NCBI RefSeq assembly: GCF_900114005.1
Contig: NZ_FORM01000002.1
Span: 62,001 to 126,000 of the forward strand
Origin: Olleya namhaensis
GTDB lineage: Bacteria; Bacteroidota; Bacteroidia; Flavobacteriales; Flavobacteriaceae
DNA: 64,000 nucleotides
Reading direction: 5' to 3'
Below the pieces are notes generated by a model. That model did no database searches. It saw nothing but the letters and a program-made list of their open reading frames with translations, and was not told the DNA's origin. The position numbers and the translations under genes are program-made. Positions 1 to 8,456 of the stretch are shown here, one piece after another; within the stretch, counting starts at the first letter, position 1, and each line of letters starts with the position of its first letter.

Positions 1-56
1 TTTTTGCTAGTGTTGGTGCAGGTATGAATATTAATGCTATAGTTTATAAACAATAA
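1..56 (+). CDS. C-terminal tail of a probable 3-oxoacyl-ACP synthase III-type protein (partial)
   Basis: Frame 3 is open from the window start to a TAA at 54-56 and encodes a 17-residue tail that includes SVGAGMNINAIVYK. A Gly-rich SVGAG followed by an alternating hydrophobic strand resembles the C-terminal strand of ketoacyl-ACP synthase III/thiolase-fold enzymes. Only the tail is visible, so the assignment rests on a very short match. The next gene starts 36 bases downstream on the same strand, so the two could be co-transcribed. Confidence 0.4.
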   Translation, partial: FASVGAGMNINAIVYKQ

Positions 57-92
57 AAAGTCTGAATCTATTTCTGACTAAAATCTATTTTT

Positions 93-614
93 GTGTACGA
101 ACAAACCTTTCCGCATAAACGCTTTAAACTAACCTATCAATTTTTAGAAAAGCATATTTCTAAATCTGAAACAGTGTTAGATTTAGGTGTAGAAAACCCG
201 TTTACCAAAATTTTAAAGGACCACGCATTTGTAGTAGAAAATACGACAGGTGAAGATCTAGATTTTGACACATCAGCAATTAAAAACTCAGACGCAACAG
301 TAGTAACTGCTTTTGAGATATTTGAACATCTATTAAATCCTTTTACTGTTTTACAGAGTATAAAAGCAGACAAATTAGTAATAAGTGTACCTCTTAGATT
401 ATGGTTTTCTTCTGCTTACAGAAGTAAAACAGATACATGGGATAGACATTATCACGAGTTTGAAGATTGGCAATTAGATTGGTTATTAGAAAAAACGGGA
501 TGGAAAATTATAGACAGACAAAAATGGACCAATCCAACAAAAAAATTAGGAATTAGACCAATTTTAAGATGGTTTACCCCTAGATATTATATTATTTATG
601 CTGAACGCGCTTAA
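93..614 (+). CDS. Small SAM-dependent methyltransferase-like protein
   Basis: The product is 173 residues. Its N-terminal part contains VLDLGVENPF, a motif-I-like strand and loop of class I methyltransferases, and residues about 68-80 (TAFEIFEHLLNP) look like the post-I/II region of the methyltransferase 11/23 type. It is shorter than typical class I enzymes (200-250 aa), so it is a compact member. The substrate is unknown. The start is a GTG. No later ATG fits, because the conserved-looking YEQTFPHKRF stretch follows it directly. The family 2 glycosyltransferase gene follows within 35 bases, which suggests a shared surface-glycan or lipid role, but this is inference. Confidence 0.6.
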   Translation: MYEQTFPHKRFKLTYQFLEKHISKSETVLDLGVENPFTKILKDHAFVVENTTGEDLDFDTSAIKNSDATVVTAFEIFEHLLNPFTVLQSIKADKLVISVPLRLWFSSAYRSKTDTWDRHYHEFEDWQLDWLLEKTGWKIIDRQKWTNPTKKLGIRPILRWFTPRYYIIYAERA

Positions 615-648
615 ATACATCTAACTTTAAATTCTAATATTTTCTATT

Positions 649-1497
649 TTGAATTTCAGCATTATTATTCCAGCACACAACGAAGAATCTTCTATTGGAT
701 TAACACTACAGTCTTTAGCAGACCAAACGTTACTTCCTAAACAAATTGTGGTGGTTAATGATAACTCTACGGATAACACAAGAAGTATTGTAGAAGACTT
801 TCAGAAGCACCATGACTACATCACTTTAGTTAACGTTACGTCATCAAACAAACACTTACCAGGAACTAAAATAATCAACGCCTTTTACAAAGGACATGAG
901 GTTTTAGACACCAATTACGATGTACTTTGTAAATTTGATGCCGATCTTATTTTTCCTTTAAATTATTTAGAAACATTAGCGCTTCATTTTAATAAAAGCA
1001 AAACCATTGGGATGGTTGCTGGTTATTGTTATATTCAAAAAAATAATGATTGGGTTTTAGAGTCGATAACTGGAAAAGACCATATTAGAGGCGCACTTAA
1101 AGCCTACCGCAAAGATTGTTTTGAAGCTATCGGACAACTTAAAAGAGCAATGGGTTGGGATACTATTGACGAGTTGCTAGCTAAATACAATAACTACGAT
1201 ATTGTATTAGACGAAACATTACACGTTAAACATTTAAAACCTACAGGCGTAAGCTATAATAAAGGTGCAAAATACCTGCAAGGAGAAGCGATGTACAAAA
1301 TGCGCTACGGTTTTACACTTACACTCATAACAGCCTTAAAAATGGGCTTAAAAAAGAAAAGCTTCCGCTACTTTAAAGATTATATTATTGGTTACTTAAA
1401 AGCTGTAAAAAACAAACCAGAACAACTAGTATCTATTGAAGAAGGTCAATTTATTAGAAACTTGCGATGGACCGGAGTAAAGAAAAAATTAGTTTAG
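649..1497 (+). CDS. Family 2 glycosyltransferase
   Basis: The 282-residue product begins MNFSIIIPAHNEE, the nucleotide-sugar-binding strand of GT-A fold family 2 glycosyltransferases. VVVNDNSTDNTRS follows and then KFDADLIFP, the DXD-like metal and nucleotide site, near residue 100. No membrane segment is evident, so it is probably cytosolic or peripheral and transfers a sugar from a nucleotide donor to a lipid or polysaccharide acceptor that cannot be inferred. The start is a TTG; the family motif begins three residues after it, so no later start is possible. It lies 34 bases after the methyltransferase gene and probably forms one unit with it. Confidence 0.85.
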   Translation: MNFSIIIPAHNEESSIGLTLQSLADQTLLPKQIVVVNDNSTDNTRSIVEDFQKHHDYITLVNVTSSNKHLPGTKIINAFYKGHEVLDTNYDVLCKFDADLIFPLNYLETLALHFNKSKTIGMVAGYCYIQKNNDWVLESITGKDHIRGALKAYRKDCFEAIGQLKRAMGWDTIDELLAKYNNYDIVLDETLHVKHLKPTGVSYNKGAKYLQGEAMYKMRYGFTLTLITALKMGLKKKSFRYFKDYIIGYLKAVKNKPEQLVSIEEGQFIRNLRWTGVKKKLV

Positions 1498-1611
1498 AAA
1501 ATACTGATTAGAAATTACAGAAAATCACTTAAACAGTAAAAGAATCATTTTCGTCAAATATTACTTTTCAGCTTCTAACTTTTGCCTTAAAATTTCAACA
1601 TAAGTCTCAAT

Positions 1612-2418
1612 CTAAAAGCTCCAACCTTTATAATCACTAGAGGCTTCTAATCTATTCTCTGTAGCATCTTCTAATTCTGAAAAGAAATCAATTCCGGTTA
1701 AATTTTCAATAGTATCAACTGAAGTTACAAATTTATATAATGGCTGATCAGACTCTTGATGAGGCATCAAAAATGCGATAACTTTAGTCTTACCAGAATT
1801 ATTATCTATCAATACTTTATAAAACTGATTAGGCACAGCCACTTTTTCTGTTCCAATAGTTTTCATTTTTCCTTTTAAAACACCTCCAGAAACCACAAAA
1901 ACACCATCATATTTACTAGCCCAATACCTAGTCTTTTGTTCTAATCGATTCCAAACACCTGCATTAAAATCATGTCGTTGAGGAGAAATATTACTAGTCA
2001 AAAAAGTTTCGTCATGCGCAGATTTACTATATTTTCTATCTCCAGCAGGACACAAATGACCACGATCATAACCTGATTTTTTATAATTACGCCAATGTGC
2101 AGCACCTGTTTTTACAGCATTGTCTACTTCAAAATAAGGTCTTTTAAAATCACTTTTTGATAAGTGAGACTTTTTAAGCTCATAAGCTACCCACTCTGCT
2201 TGCTCATGTGGCTCGCTATAACTCAAACTATAACCATCATGATGCACAATTTGTCCAGTAGTGCTTGTTGGTAAAAAGTATTCGTTAGTGCCTGATTTAA
2301 CCGTTTTACCTTGTGCTACAACTTCCGTTTGTTCCTGAACATTAATATACTCCTTAGCACCATAAGTTAATATTACAACCAGCGCTGTTAATAAAGAATA
2401 TTTTGTTTTATTTGACAT
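1612..2418 (-). CDS. DNA/RNA non-specific endonuclease (NUC1/EndoG family), membrane-anchored or secreted
   Basis: The 268-residue product has an N-terminal hydrophobic segment (residues about 7-22), so it is exported or anchored in the inner membrane. The centre carries YDRGHLCPAGDRKYS, the DRGH motif in which His is the general base of the beta-beta-alpha metal nucleases, followed by TFLTSNISPQ and WNRLEQKTR, where the Asn coordinates Mg. These match the Serratia nuclease/endonuclease G family and its usual domain length. It probably degrades extracellular or periplasmic nucleic acid for nutrient gain. It stands alone, transcribed away from the sigma operon whose terminator lies upstream of its start. 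Confidence 0.88.
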   Translation of the reverse strand: MSNKTKYSLLTALVVILTYGAKEYINVQEQTEVVAQGKTVKSGTNEYFLPTSTTGQIVHHDGYSLSYSEPHEQAEWVAYELKKSHLSKSDFKRPYFEVDNAVKTGAAHWRNYKKSGYDRGHLCPAGDRKYSKSAHDETFLTSNISPQRHDFNAGVWNRLEQKTRYWASKYDGVFVVSGGVLKGKMKTIGTEKVAVPNQFYKVLIDNNSGKTKVIAFLMPHQESDQPLYKFVTSVDTIENLTGIDFFSELEDATENRLEASSDYKGWSF

Positions 2419-2452
2419 ATCTAACTATTTGTCACAATATACAGTTTTGAAA

Positions 2453-2487
2453 TAAAAAAAGCCTTTCCAATTGAAAAGGCTTTTTAA
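2453..2487 (-). terminator. Terminator of the sigma/anti-sigma operon
   Basis: AAAGCCTTTCCAATTGAAAAGGCTTT-like inverted repeat flanked by A-run and T-run. On the minus strand it lies 50 bases after the anti-sigma gene stop and ends in a T-run. Almost the same hairpin recurs at 11108 and 11533 at the other end of the CHAT region. Confidence 0.8.
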
Positions 2488-2539
2488 ATCATATATAATA
2501 TCAGTCGAAATACCAGATTTGACTTCGACTTAAAAAATA

Positions 2540-3346
2540 CTACTCCAACTGCGACAATAATTTCAGAGCTTCGTTATACTTGTAATTACTGTTGTCTTTT
2601 GTTATTAATTTTAATTGCGCTATCGCATTAGAATTATCTTTTACTTTTAAATACACCAACGCTTTATACCAATAGCCTTTAGAAAAATCGATACTATCAC
2701 TGTCTATTACCTTATCAAAGGTAGCTAACGCATTCTTGTTTTGATTTAATTCTAATTGTGTAATTCCTAAATATAAAAATACGTTAGTATTATTTGATTT
2801 AGTTTCCGTCAAATACGTTGTATATAATTTGTTAGCTCCAGCAAAATCTTTAGCGACAAACTTAATTTCAGCATTTTCTAATATTGCACTTTTAGCCTCA
2901 CCTCGCTCTATCATAGAAGGTAACTCAGTCCAAGAATTGTAACTATCATAAATATCAGAAGTTCTATTTAAAAAGAATAAACCAACAAGTAAAATTACAG
3001 ATGCTGCTATTGCCAAAAACGAGAACACCCTACTATTATTTGCCTTACTAGATTCACTAATTGTTTTATGTTTTTTTGCTGCATCATTTAGCGCGGACTT
3101 TAATGCTATTGCCTTATCACTTTTAAAATACGTCTGTAAGTCTTTGGTTTGGTTTGCATCCGTAGTCTCAATAAATTGCCAGTCCGTATCACTAAACTGA
3201 ATACTCATTTCTTTGTTAATTGCTACGTAATCTGCCAATTTCGCATTACTATTCAGTTCAAGTAAAAAAGCACTTAATTCGGGTTCGGTCAACTTATTGA
3301 CCAAGTACTTATCTGCTTGTAATAGTAGGTTATCAGATAAAATCAT
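2540..3346 (-). CDS. Membrane anti-sigma-like protein with periplasmic TPR region
   Basis: The 268-residue product has a cytosolic N-terminal part of about 105 residues, one transmembrane segment at about 107-127, and a C-terminal part with two or three TPR-like helix pairs (about 150-268; for example FLYLGITQLELNQNKNALATF). Its start overlaps the sigma gene stop by four bases (ATGA), which implies translational coupling. By position and topology it is the likely anti-sigma factor for the adjacent ECF sigma. No zinc-binding HxxxCxxC anti-sigma motif is visible, so the assignment rests on context. The periplasmic TPR could sense or bind an envelope partner. Exact family not recognised. Confidence 0.65.
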   Translation of the reverse strand: MILSDNLLLQADKYLVNKLTEPELSAFLLELNSNAKLADYVAINKEMSIQFSDTDWQFIETTDANQTKDLQTYFKSDKAIALKSALNDAAKKHKTISESSKANNSRVFSFLAIAASVILLVGLFFLNRTSDIYDSYNSWTELPSMIERGEAKSAILENAEIKFVAKDFAGANKLYTTYLTETKSNNTNVFLYLGITQLELNQNKNALATFDKVIDSDSIDFSKGYWYKALVYLKVKDNSNAIAQLKLITKDNSNYKYNEALKLLSQLE

Positions 3347-3906
3347 AATGTCTTTAATTGATTATAACGATTGTCTTCTTTAATCATTTGGGTTAATTTA
3401 TTCTTGCACTTAAACACACGTTGTCTAACCACATTGTCGTCACTATAATCTAACTCCTTGGCAATATCTTTATAAGGCATTTTTTTAAAAAAACGTTTTA
3501 AAATTTCTTTACAATTTCCGGAGATTAACTCTAACTTTTCTTGAAAAAACTCCCATCGTTCTTGCTCTAAAACAGACTGTGCCATATCATTAGCTTCAAC
3601 CTTAAGTTCAATTGGTTGATCAAATGTTACCATCCGTTTTGATTTATTTAACTCTCTGCGCCATAGGTTTTTACAAGCAGTAAATAAATACCCATCAAAA
3701 GTTGATTTAATAACTACATTTTGAACCTGCACTCTAGCCATAATTTGGATTATTGCTTTTTGAAACACATCTTGTGCATCCACTTCCTGTCCTGAATTTT
3801 GAAGCACAAAACGCCTCACGCTGGGATAAGAATTAGTGTAAATCTCTAGTATTACTTTTTCGTTTTGGGTTTTTAAACCGTTAATAAAGTAATTAGTATT
3901 GTTCAT
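3343..3906 (-). CDS. ECF-type RNA polymerase sigma-70 factor
   Basis: The 187-residue product has the two ECF regions. Region 2 is at about 20-90 (VDAQDVFQKAIIQIMARV, then FDGYLFTACKNLWRRELNKSKR). Region 4 is at about 120-180 (NCKEILKRFFKKMPYKDIAKEL, then VVRQRVFKCKNKL, the recognition helix). It directs core polymerase to a small set of promoters, and its own divergent intergenic region carries candidate sites. It is coupled to the anti-sigma/TPR gene and divergent from the lipoprotein-CHAT unit. A degraded second copy lies at 7276-7669. The start follows the first Met of the motif MNNTNYFINGLKTQ, which is also preserved in the pseudogene. Confidence 0.88.
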   Translation of the reverse strand: MNNTNYFINGLKTQNEKVILEIYTNSYPSVRRFVLQNSGQEVDAQDVFQKAIIQIMARVQVQNVVIKSTFDGYLFTACKNLWRRELNKSKRMVTFDQPIELKVEANDMAQSVLEQERWEFFQEKLELISGNCKEILKRFFKKMPYKDIAKELDYSDDNVVRQRVFKCKNKLTQMIKEDNRYNQLKTL

Positions 3907-3948
3907 TAAAAAGAATAGTTGGTTAGATTAACTTAAAACATCAAAAAT

Positions 3949-3955
3949 GATACCC
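3949..3955 (-). promoter_or_regulatory. Candidate ECF -35-like element for the sigma gene (GGGTATC)
   Basis: On the minus strand the sequence reads GGGTATCATTTTTGATG, a close match to GGGTAACATTTTTAATG in the two repeats at 11026 and 11444. It lies 43 bases before the sigma start codon. It suggests autoregulation of the sigma operon; inference from motif sharing only. The same element is conserved at 7712-7718. Confidence 0.45.
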
Positions 3956-3998
3956 AAAAAACAATTAAAAATGATTTCAAAATAAAAACATTGAACTT

Positions 3999-4021
3999 GG
4001 GTAACAAATATATATATTTAG
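3999..4021 (+). promoter_or_regulatory. Candidate ECF promoter of the first lipoprotein-CHAT unit
   Basis: GGGTAAC, 12 bases, then TTAG followed by AAACGG. The same layout occurs at 7762-7784 and, with an 11-base spacer, at 11026-11047 and 11444-11465. It lies 36 bases before the lipoprotein ATG. The recurrence of the motif next to an ECF sigma gene makes it the best candidate for that sigma factor's recognition site. Confidence 0.5.
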
Positions 4022-4056
4022 AAACGGTTTTGTATTAAGACACAAACTCAATTAAA

Positions 4057-4746
4057 ATGATAAAGACAATAAAAATTTTAGCTTCGGTGCTAATTAGTAT
4101 CCTTTTTTTAAATGGATGCTCTGTAAAAGAAGAGCAACTCGAAGACATTCAAACAGATAACGCATTAGAATCTAAAACTACTACAGATAGAACATCTATC
4201 GAGAACAGAACCAATAGCACCTCATATACTAACACTAAATACATTGTTAACCCATCTGACCATTTTTTTAGGATAAGATTTAAACCAAACACCACCAAAA
4301 GCCAAAAAGAAGACATTAAAGCCAATATAGCGCTTACATTTACTGATATTGAAATAATGGTTAACAAAGCGGACTATTTCATTATTAAATATGTGAACTC
4401 AGATTTAACTACAATAATAAGTTATATTAACAATAATTTTCAAACAATAACTGAAACACCTGATCAAATAGAAGATCATATTACTGTTGTTAAAATAAAC
4501 TATTTGATAGAAAAAACTGAATTGCAAAAAACAGTTATAAGAAATGATTTTGACAACGGGATTACTAAATTTTTAGTAGAAATCAAAAATTTTGAATACA
4601 CAGGTTTTGAATATGCTCCAGGAACCACACCTCCTGATAATGATACTGAATTATGGTTTGCAAGAGGCTGTTGTGTTTCCAACGAAATTGACATTAAAAT
4701 AGGTCTATTTTACAATTCAGTGCTACAAAACAATACAATTCAATAA
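4057..4746 (+). CDS. Hypothetical lipoprotein with C-terminal ELW..RGCC motif (partner of CHAT protein 1)
   Basis: The 229-residue product has a lipoprotein signal with lipobox LNGC (lipidated Cys at residue 21). A Ser/Thr/Asn-rich linker runs to about residue 60, followed by an alternating-hydrophobic alpha/beta domain. Near the C-terminus TELWFARGCC sits at about 197-206, then a short amphipathic tail. The paralogue at 7820 shares little except the lipoprotein signal and this C-terminal motif. The family is not recognised. It starts the transcript, with the CHAT gene 15 bases downstream, so the two probably work together in the envelope. Whether it is a substrate, inhibitor or sensor for the CHAT protein cannot be told from sequence. 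Confidence 0.7.
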   Translation: MIKTIKILASVLISILFLNGCSVKEEQLEDIQTDNALESKTTTDRTSIENRTNSTSYTNTKYIVNPSDHFFRIRFKPNTTKSQKEDIKANIALTFTDIEIMVNKADYFIIKYVNSDLTTIISYINNNFQTITETPDQIEDHITVVKINYLIEKTELQKTVIRNDFDNGITKFLVEIKNFEYTGFEYAPGTTPPDNDTELWFARGCCVSNEIDIKIGLFYNSVLQNNTIQ

Positions 4747-4761
4747 AACAAACAGTCATCT

Positions 4762-7221
4762 GTGAAATTGCTTCTTTCGTTAATTCTACTTTACTTTTCA
4801 TTCACTAGCATTGAAATAAAAAAAAACAATGAAGATTGTAATAAATCGAGGTTACTAGCGCATAAAAAACAGTATCAAGAAGCTATAAATAATACTTTAC
4901 AAGCTTGTGATTTATCACAAATTGATAACCTAAATTTTATAGCCAAATGTTACAACAATTTAAATGACTACTACAAAGAAATTGACTATTTAGAAAGAGT
5001 TATTTACATAAACAAGAGGAATAAAAAACATGAAAACCTTGTTTTAAACTATCTAGATATAGCGAAAGCACACAGAAAATTAAACACCAAAAAAAATATA
5101 ACTAAGAGTATTGATTTTTTAAAAGAAGCTTTACATATAGATAAAAATTTCATTCTTACTAATAAAATAAAGTATTCAATTTATAACAATATTGGCAATT
5201 ATTATAAAGCCCTATCTAATTTTGATTATGCTATACAATATTATAAAAAAGCTATTATTATTGCGAGAAAGTTAAATGATTCAAAAAAAACATCAAGAAC
5301 TTATTCAAATCTTTCCACAATAAACATAAACGTAAAGGCATCTTCAAAACAACTAAAAATAGCACAGAGCAATATTAACAAAGCACTCAGTTACGACTCT
5401 ATTTCATTCCCTGATATTTACGCAAATTTAGGTATAGTAAACTATCTATTAAAAGATTATAAAACAGCTATAAAAAATCACAATAGAGCTATTGAAATTT
5501 TAACAGAAGCCCAAAATGGTGATATTCTAAATTTAAATGATGTCAAAAACTGCAAGAACAAAAAACTACTTTTGAACACTTTGTTTGAAAAAATCTATGC
5601 TTTAATAAAACTAAAAGACAAAAAATATTTAACTGAAGGATTAAACATTATAAAATTAGCAGACAAAGTTTTTGATTTATTATTGATAGAAACAAAAACG
5701 GAAAAAACAAAATTACATTGGAGAAAACGAGCATATCATTTTTATTATTTAGGCATTCATATTAGCCATGAATTAAATGACATTGAATCTGCTTTTTATT
5801 TTTCAGAAAAAAGCAAAACCTTGCTTTTATTAAATGAAATAACATATAACAGTAAACCAATACTACCAGATAGTATTAACACAAGAGAAATTAATCTAAA
5901 AAAAACAATCTACTCACTAGAGAATCAAATAAACATCTTAACTAACGAAGCTCTTCTTAAAGCAAAAAATGACTTATTTGAAACGCAAGTCTCATTAAAA
6001 TTATTAACTGACTCATTAGAAGCAAGCTATCCTATATATAAAAACTCAAAAAACAATCTAGATAAAACCATCTTATTAAGAGAATTACAAAATTCAATAA
6101 AAACAAAAAACACCTGTATAATCTCTTACTTATGGGACAAAACAGAAAATCAATTTAATGCTTTATACGGTATTGCAATTACACAAGACCAAGCTATTTT
6201 ATTTAAAATAAATAATCTTAACCTATTTGATAAAAAAGTAACTGACTTTAAAAAACATATAACATCTCCAATTTCAAACGTAAGACAAAAAACTGAATTT
6301 GAAAATATAGCTAAATCATTATATAATGATTTATTCCCAGAAGAAATAGCTCCTCTTATAGCCAATAATAAATTATTAATTATTCCAGACAGTGACTTAC
6401 AAAGTATTCCATTTGAAGCCTTACGAACTAAAAACAACGACTACTTAATAAAAAATCATGAAATAAGTTATGCCTATTCAGTTACTCACTTACTAAAGAA
6501 CAATACAATAAAAAGAGACCCAAAAAATACTTTTATAAGTTTTGCTCCTATCACTTTTAATTACGATAATCTTAAAAATTTACCACAGAGTAAAGCTGAA
6601 GCTAAAACTATAGCAAATTTATTTTCTGGGAAATCAAAAATTAATCAAAATGCCACAAAAAATATTTTTCTAAAAAATTTAAATGATTATAAAATAATAC
6701 ACTTATCTACCCATTCAGATACAAACGACTCAATAACCCCTTGGATAGCATTCAAAAACAAAAAACTACAACTTAACGAATTATACACAACTACAAACCA
6801 AGCCGAATTAGTATTCTTAAGTTCTTGTAAGAGCTCTTTGGGACAATCAAACCAAGGAGAAGGCATTTTTAGCCTTGCAAGAGGTTTTTTCTCTTCGGGT
6901 GCTAATAGCGTTATTTCTTCCCTTTGGAATGTTAATGATAAATCAAACGCAGAAATAACATTATCTTTCTATAAATACATAAAAAAGGGTAAATCAAAAA
7001 GTACAGCTTTAAGACAAGCCAAACTAGATTACATAAAGACTTATAGTTTAAGTGAAGTTTCTCCATATTATTGGTCTTCATTAACACTAATAGGTGATGA
7101 TTCTGCTATTGAAATACAAAAAAACACCCAATTTTACATCATTATAATAGTGTTATTAATGTGCTTAATATTTATTATTCTAAAGACATTAAAATATTAT
7201 AAAATAAAAATCAAAATTTAA
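4762..7221 (+). CDS. Exported TPR-CHAT protein 1, with intact His/Cys peptidase dyad and C-terminal membrane anchor
   Basis: The 819-residue product starts with GTG and has a hydrophobic N-terminal signal segment (about 2-18). TPR-type helix pairs follow from about 40 to 350 (for example YNNIGNYYKALSNFDYAIQY), then a coiled-coil-like linker and a CHAT domain at about 440-770. The dyad is visible as His651 in HLSTHSD and Cys689 in LSSCKSS, followed by GEGIFSLARGFFSSGA and SLWNVND. A transmembrane helix at about 791-808 is followed by a basic tail. CHAT is a caspase/separase-clan fold, so the protein is plausibly a protease. The signal segment and the basic C-terminal tail imply that the catalytic part faces the periplasm. 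The substrate is unknown. Confidence 0.85.
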   Translation: MKLLLSLILLYFSFTSIEIKKNNEDCNKSRLLAHKKQYQEAINNTLQACDLSQIDNLNFIAKCYNNLNDYYKEIDYLERVIYINKRNKKHENLVLNYLDIAKAHRKLNTKKNITKSIDFLKEALHIDKNFILTNKIKYSIYNNIGNYYKALSNFDYAIQYYKKAIIIARKLNDSKKTSRTYSNLSTININVKASSKQLKIAQSNINKALSYDSISFPDIYANLGIVNYLLKDYKTAIKNHNRAIEILTEAQNGDILNLNDVKNCKNKKLLLNTLFEKIYALIKLKDKKYLTEGLNIIKLADKVFDLLLIETKTEKTKLHWRKRAYHFYYLGIHISHELNDIESAFYFSEKSKTLLLLNEITYNSKPILPDSINTREINLKKTIYSLENQINILTNEALLKAKNDLFETQVSLKLLTDSLEASYPIYKNSKNNLDKTILLRELQNSIKTKNTCIISYLWDKTENQFNALYGIAITQDQAILFKINNLNLFDKKVTDFKKHITSPISNVRQKTEFENIAKSLYNDLFPEEIAPLIANNKLLIIPDSDLQSIPFEALRTKNNDYLIKNHEISYAYSVTHLLKNNTIKRDPKNTFISFAPITFNYDNLKNLPQSKAEAKTIANLFSGKSKINQNATKNIFLKNLNDYKIIHLSTHSDTNDSITPWIAFKNKKLQLNELYTTTNQAELVFLSSCKSSLGQSNQGEGIFSLARGFFSSGANSVISSLWNVNDKSNAEITLSFYKYIKKGKSKSTALRQAKLDYIKTYSLSEVSPYYWSSLTLIGDDSAIEIQKNTQFYIIIIVLLMCLIFIILKTLKYYKIKIKI
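6907..7031 (+). repeat. 125-bp near-identical tract shared by the two CHAT genes, copy 1
   Basis: This tract encodes the segment after the catalytic Cys (SVISSLWNVND onward) and differs from 10701-10825 at three positions. The sequence on both sides is clearly more diverged. It points to recent gene conversion or local recombination. Confidence 0.85.
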
Positions 7222-7275
7222 CTCAACTAAAAACAAATATTAATTCGCGCTAAACTTCATTTTTTTGAGTGCTTT

Positions 7276-7669
7276 TATATTTCCGGAAATTAACTCTAGC
7301 TTTTCTTAAAAAAACCACCAACGTTCTTGCTCTAAAACGGACTATGCCATATCATTCGTTTCAATCTTATGTTCAATAGGTTAGTCAAATATTACCATTC
7401 GTTTTGGTTTATTTAACTATCTTATCAACAGGTTTACAAGCAGAAAACAAACACCCATCAAAAGTTGATTTAATAACTGCGTTTTAAACCTGTACTCTAG
7501 TCATAATTTGAATTATTGCTTTTTGAAACACATCTTGCGTATCCATCTCCTGACCTGAATTCTGAAGCAAAAAATGCCTCACGCTGGGAAAATAATTAGT
7601 GTAAATCTCTAGTATTATTTTTTCGTTTTGGGTTTTTAAACCGTTAATATAGTAATTAGTATTATTCAT
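7276..7669 (-). pseudogene. Decayed second copy of the ECF sigma gene
   Basis: Read on the minus strand this stretch matches the intact sigma gene (3343-3906) from its start codon into the region between sigma regions 2 and 4. A stop codon at 7484-7486 truncates the reading frame after 61 residues, further stops and small indels occur downstream, and the region 4 coding part and the whole anti-sigma gene are missing. The remaining 61-codon frame lacks the full core-binding region and has no region 4, so it is unlikely to be a working sigma factor. It is a remnant of the tandem duplication. The 131 bp upstream are far better preserved than the coding part. Confidence 0.88.
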
Positions 7670-7800
7670 TAAAAAGAATAGTTAGTTAGATTAACTTAAA
7701 AAGTCAAAAATGATACCCAAAAAACAATTAAAAATGATTTCAAAATAAAAACATTGAACTTGGGTAACATATATATATATTTAGAAACGGTTTTGTATTA
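7670..7800. repeat. Divergent promoter region, copy B of the 131-bp repeat
   Basis: Four differences from 3907-4037 by hand alignment. The leftward side now points into the sigma pseudogene; the rightward side still serves the second lipoprotein-CHAT unit. Confidence 0.9.
7762..7784 (+). promoter_or_regulatory. Candidate ECF promoter of the second lipoprotein-CHAT unit
   Basis: GGGTAAC, 12 bases, TTAG, AAACGG, as at 3999-4021. It lies 36 bases before the ATG at 7820. Since the local sigma copy is dead, this unit would need the intact sigma factor at 3343 in trans. Confidence 0.5.
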
Positions 7801-7819
7801 ACATATAAAACTAAATATC

Positions 7820-8449
7820 ATGAATACGACCAAAAGCAACTATTACACTACTAACCTAATATTACTAATATTTAGTATTTGTATTTTTAATAGCTGCTCG
7901 AAAAATGACATTACTATTGAAGAGACTATAAGTGAAACAATTGACAAAAACACAACCGTATCAGATGCACAAAATAACCGAATGATAGTTGCAACTTACA
8001 AATATTTGAAAGTAGATTACAGCTCTCCATCTTACAAACAGTTAATGAGAAATAGTTTTCACGCTTCAACAACTACAAGCCACAGTATAGAAAATCTAGA
8101 TACAAATACGGATATATGGATTTTTGATGAAATAGACCAAGCTACTGTTGATGGATTATTTACAGGTATTGATACTTGTATTGTTTGCCCAGTTACTCAT
8201 GTGGAATATCTTACTGTCTTTGAAATTGAATTCGAAGCTTTTGTTACGGATGCAGCAAAAACATTAATTAGAGGCGATTTTGAATTAGACTTAGGCAATC
8301 TTGACACCGAATTAATACAACATCAAAATACATTTATAAACACTGAATTGTGGATATTTAGAGGATGCTGCAAAAATGACCCTATTAGAGATAGAATCGC
8401 TGCTCTTTTTGATGTTAAAATAAAAAGAGCTAAACTTATAACGGAATAA
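7820..8449 (+). CDS. Hypothetical lipoprotein with C-terminal ELW..RGCC motif (partner of CHAT protein 2)
   Basis: The 209-residue product has a lipoprotein signal with lipobox FNSC (Cys at residue 26) and an acidic Thr-rich linker. Its middle domain shows little similarity to the paralogue at 4057. It keeps the C-terminal motif TELWIFRGCC (Cys at 183-184), followed by a basic-rich tail. A CxxC pair (CIVC) occurs near residue 122. The CHAT gene starts seven bases after its stop codon, so the two are translated from one message. The family is not recognised and no function is assigned. The faster divergence of the middle domain compared with the CHAT partners suggests partner or ligand specificity, which is inference. 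Confidence 0.7.
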   Translation: MNTTKSNYYTTNLILLIFSICIFNSCSKNDITIEETISETIDKNTTVSDAQNNRMIVATYKYLKVDYSSPSYKQLMRNSFHASTTTSHSIENLDTNTDIWIFDEIDQATVDGLFTGIDTCIVCPVTHVEYLTVFEIEFEAFVTDAAKTLIRGDFELDLGNLDTELIQHQNTFINTELWIFRGCCKNDPIRDRIAALFDVKIKRAKLITE

Positions 8450-8456
8450 CTTATAA

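Larger units (their letters stand above)
3907..4037. repeat. Divergent promoter region, copy A of a 131-bp near-identical repeat
   Basis: These 131 bases between the sigma start and the lipoprotein leader differ from 7670-7800 at only four positions by my hand alignment, although the flanking genes have diverged much more. The region includes both divergent promoter-like motifs described separately. It marks the tandem duplication of the sigma-promoter-lipoprotein-CHAT unit, and its conservation suggests function. Confidence 0.9.

Noticed and set aside
86-93. TATTTTTG as the -7 promoter box of the first methyltransferase gene
   Set aside because: Its last base is the first base of the GTG start codon, so transcription would begin inside the gene. 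No alternative start fits, so the match is probably chance in AT-rich DNA.
1498-1611. RNA gene or regulatory structure in the glycosyltransferase-nuclease gap
   Set aside because: No stable hairpin, tRNA-like cloverleaf or promoter box was found.
7484-7669. 61-codon ORF on the minus strand as a separate small sigma gene
   Set aside because: It is the 5' piece of a decayed sigma copy; homology to 3343-3906 continues past its stop codon, and sigma region 4 is missing.
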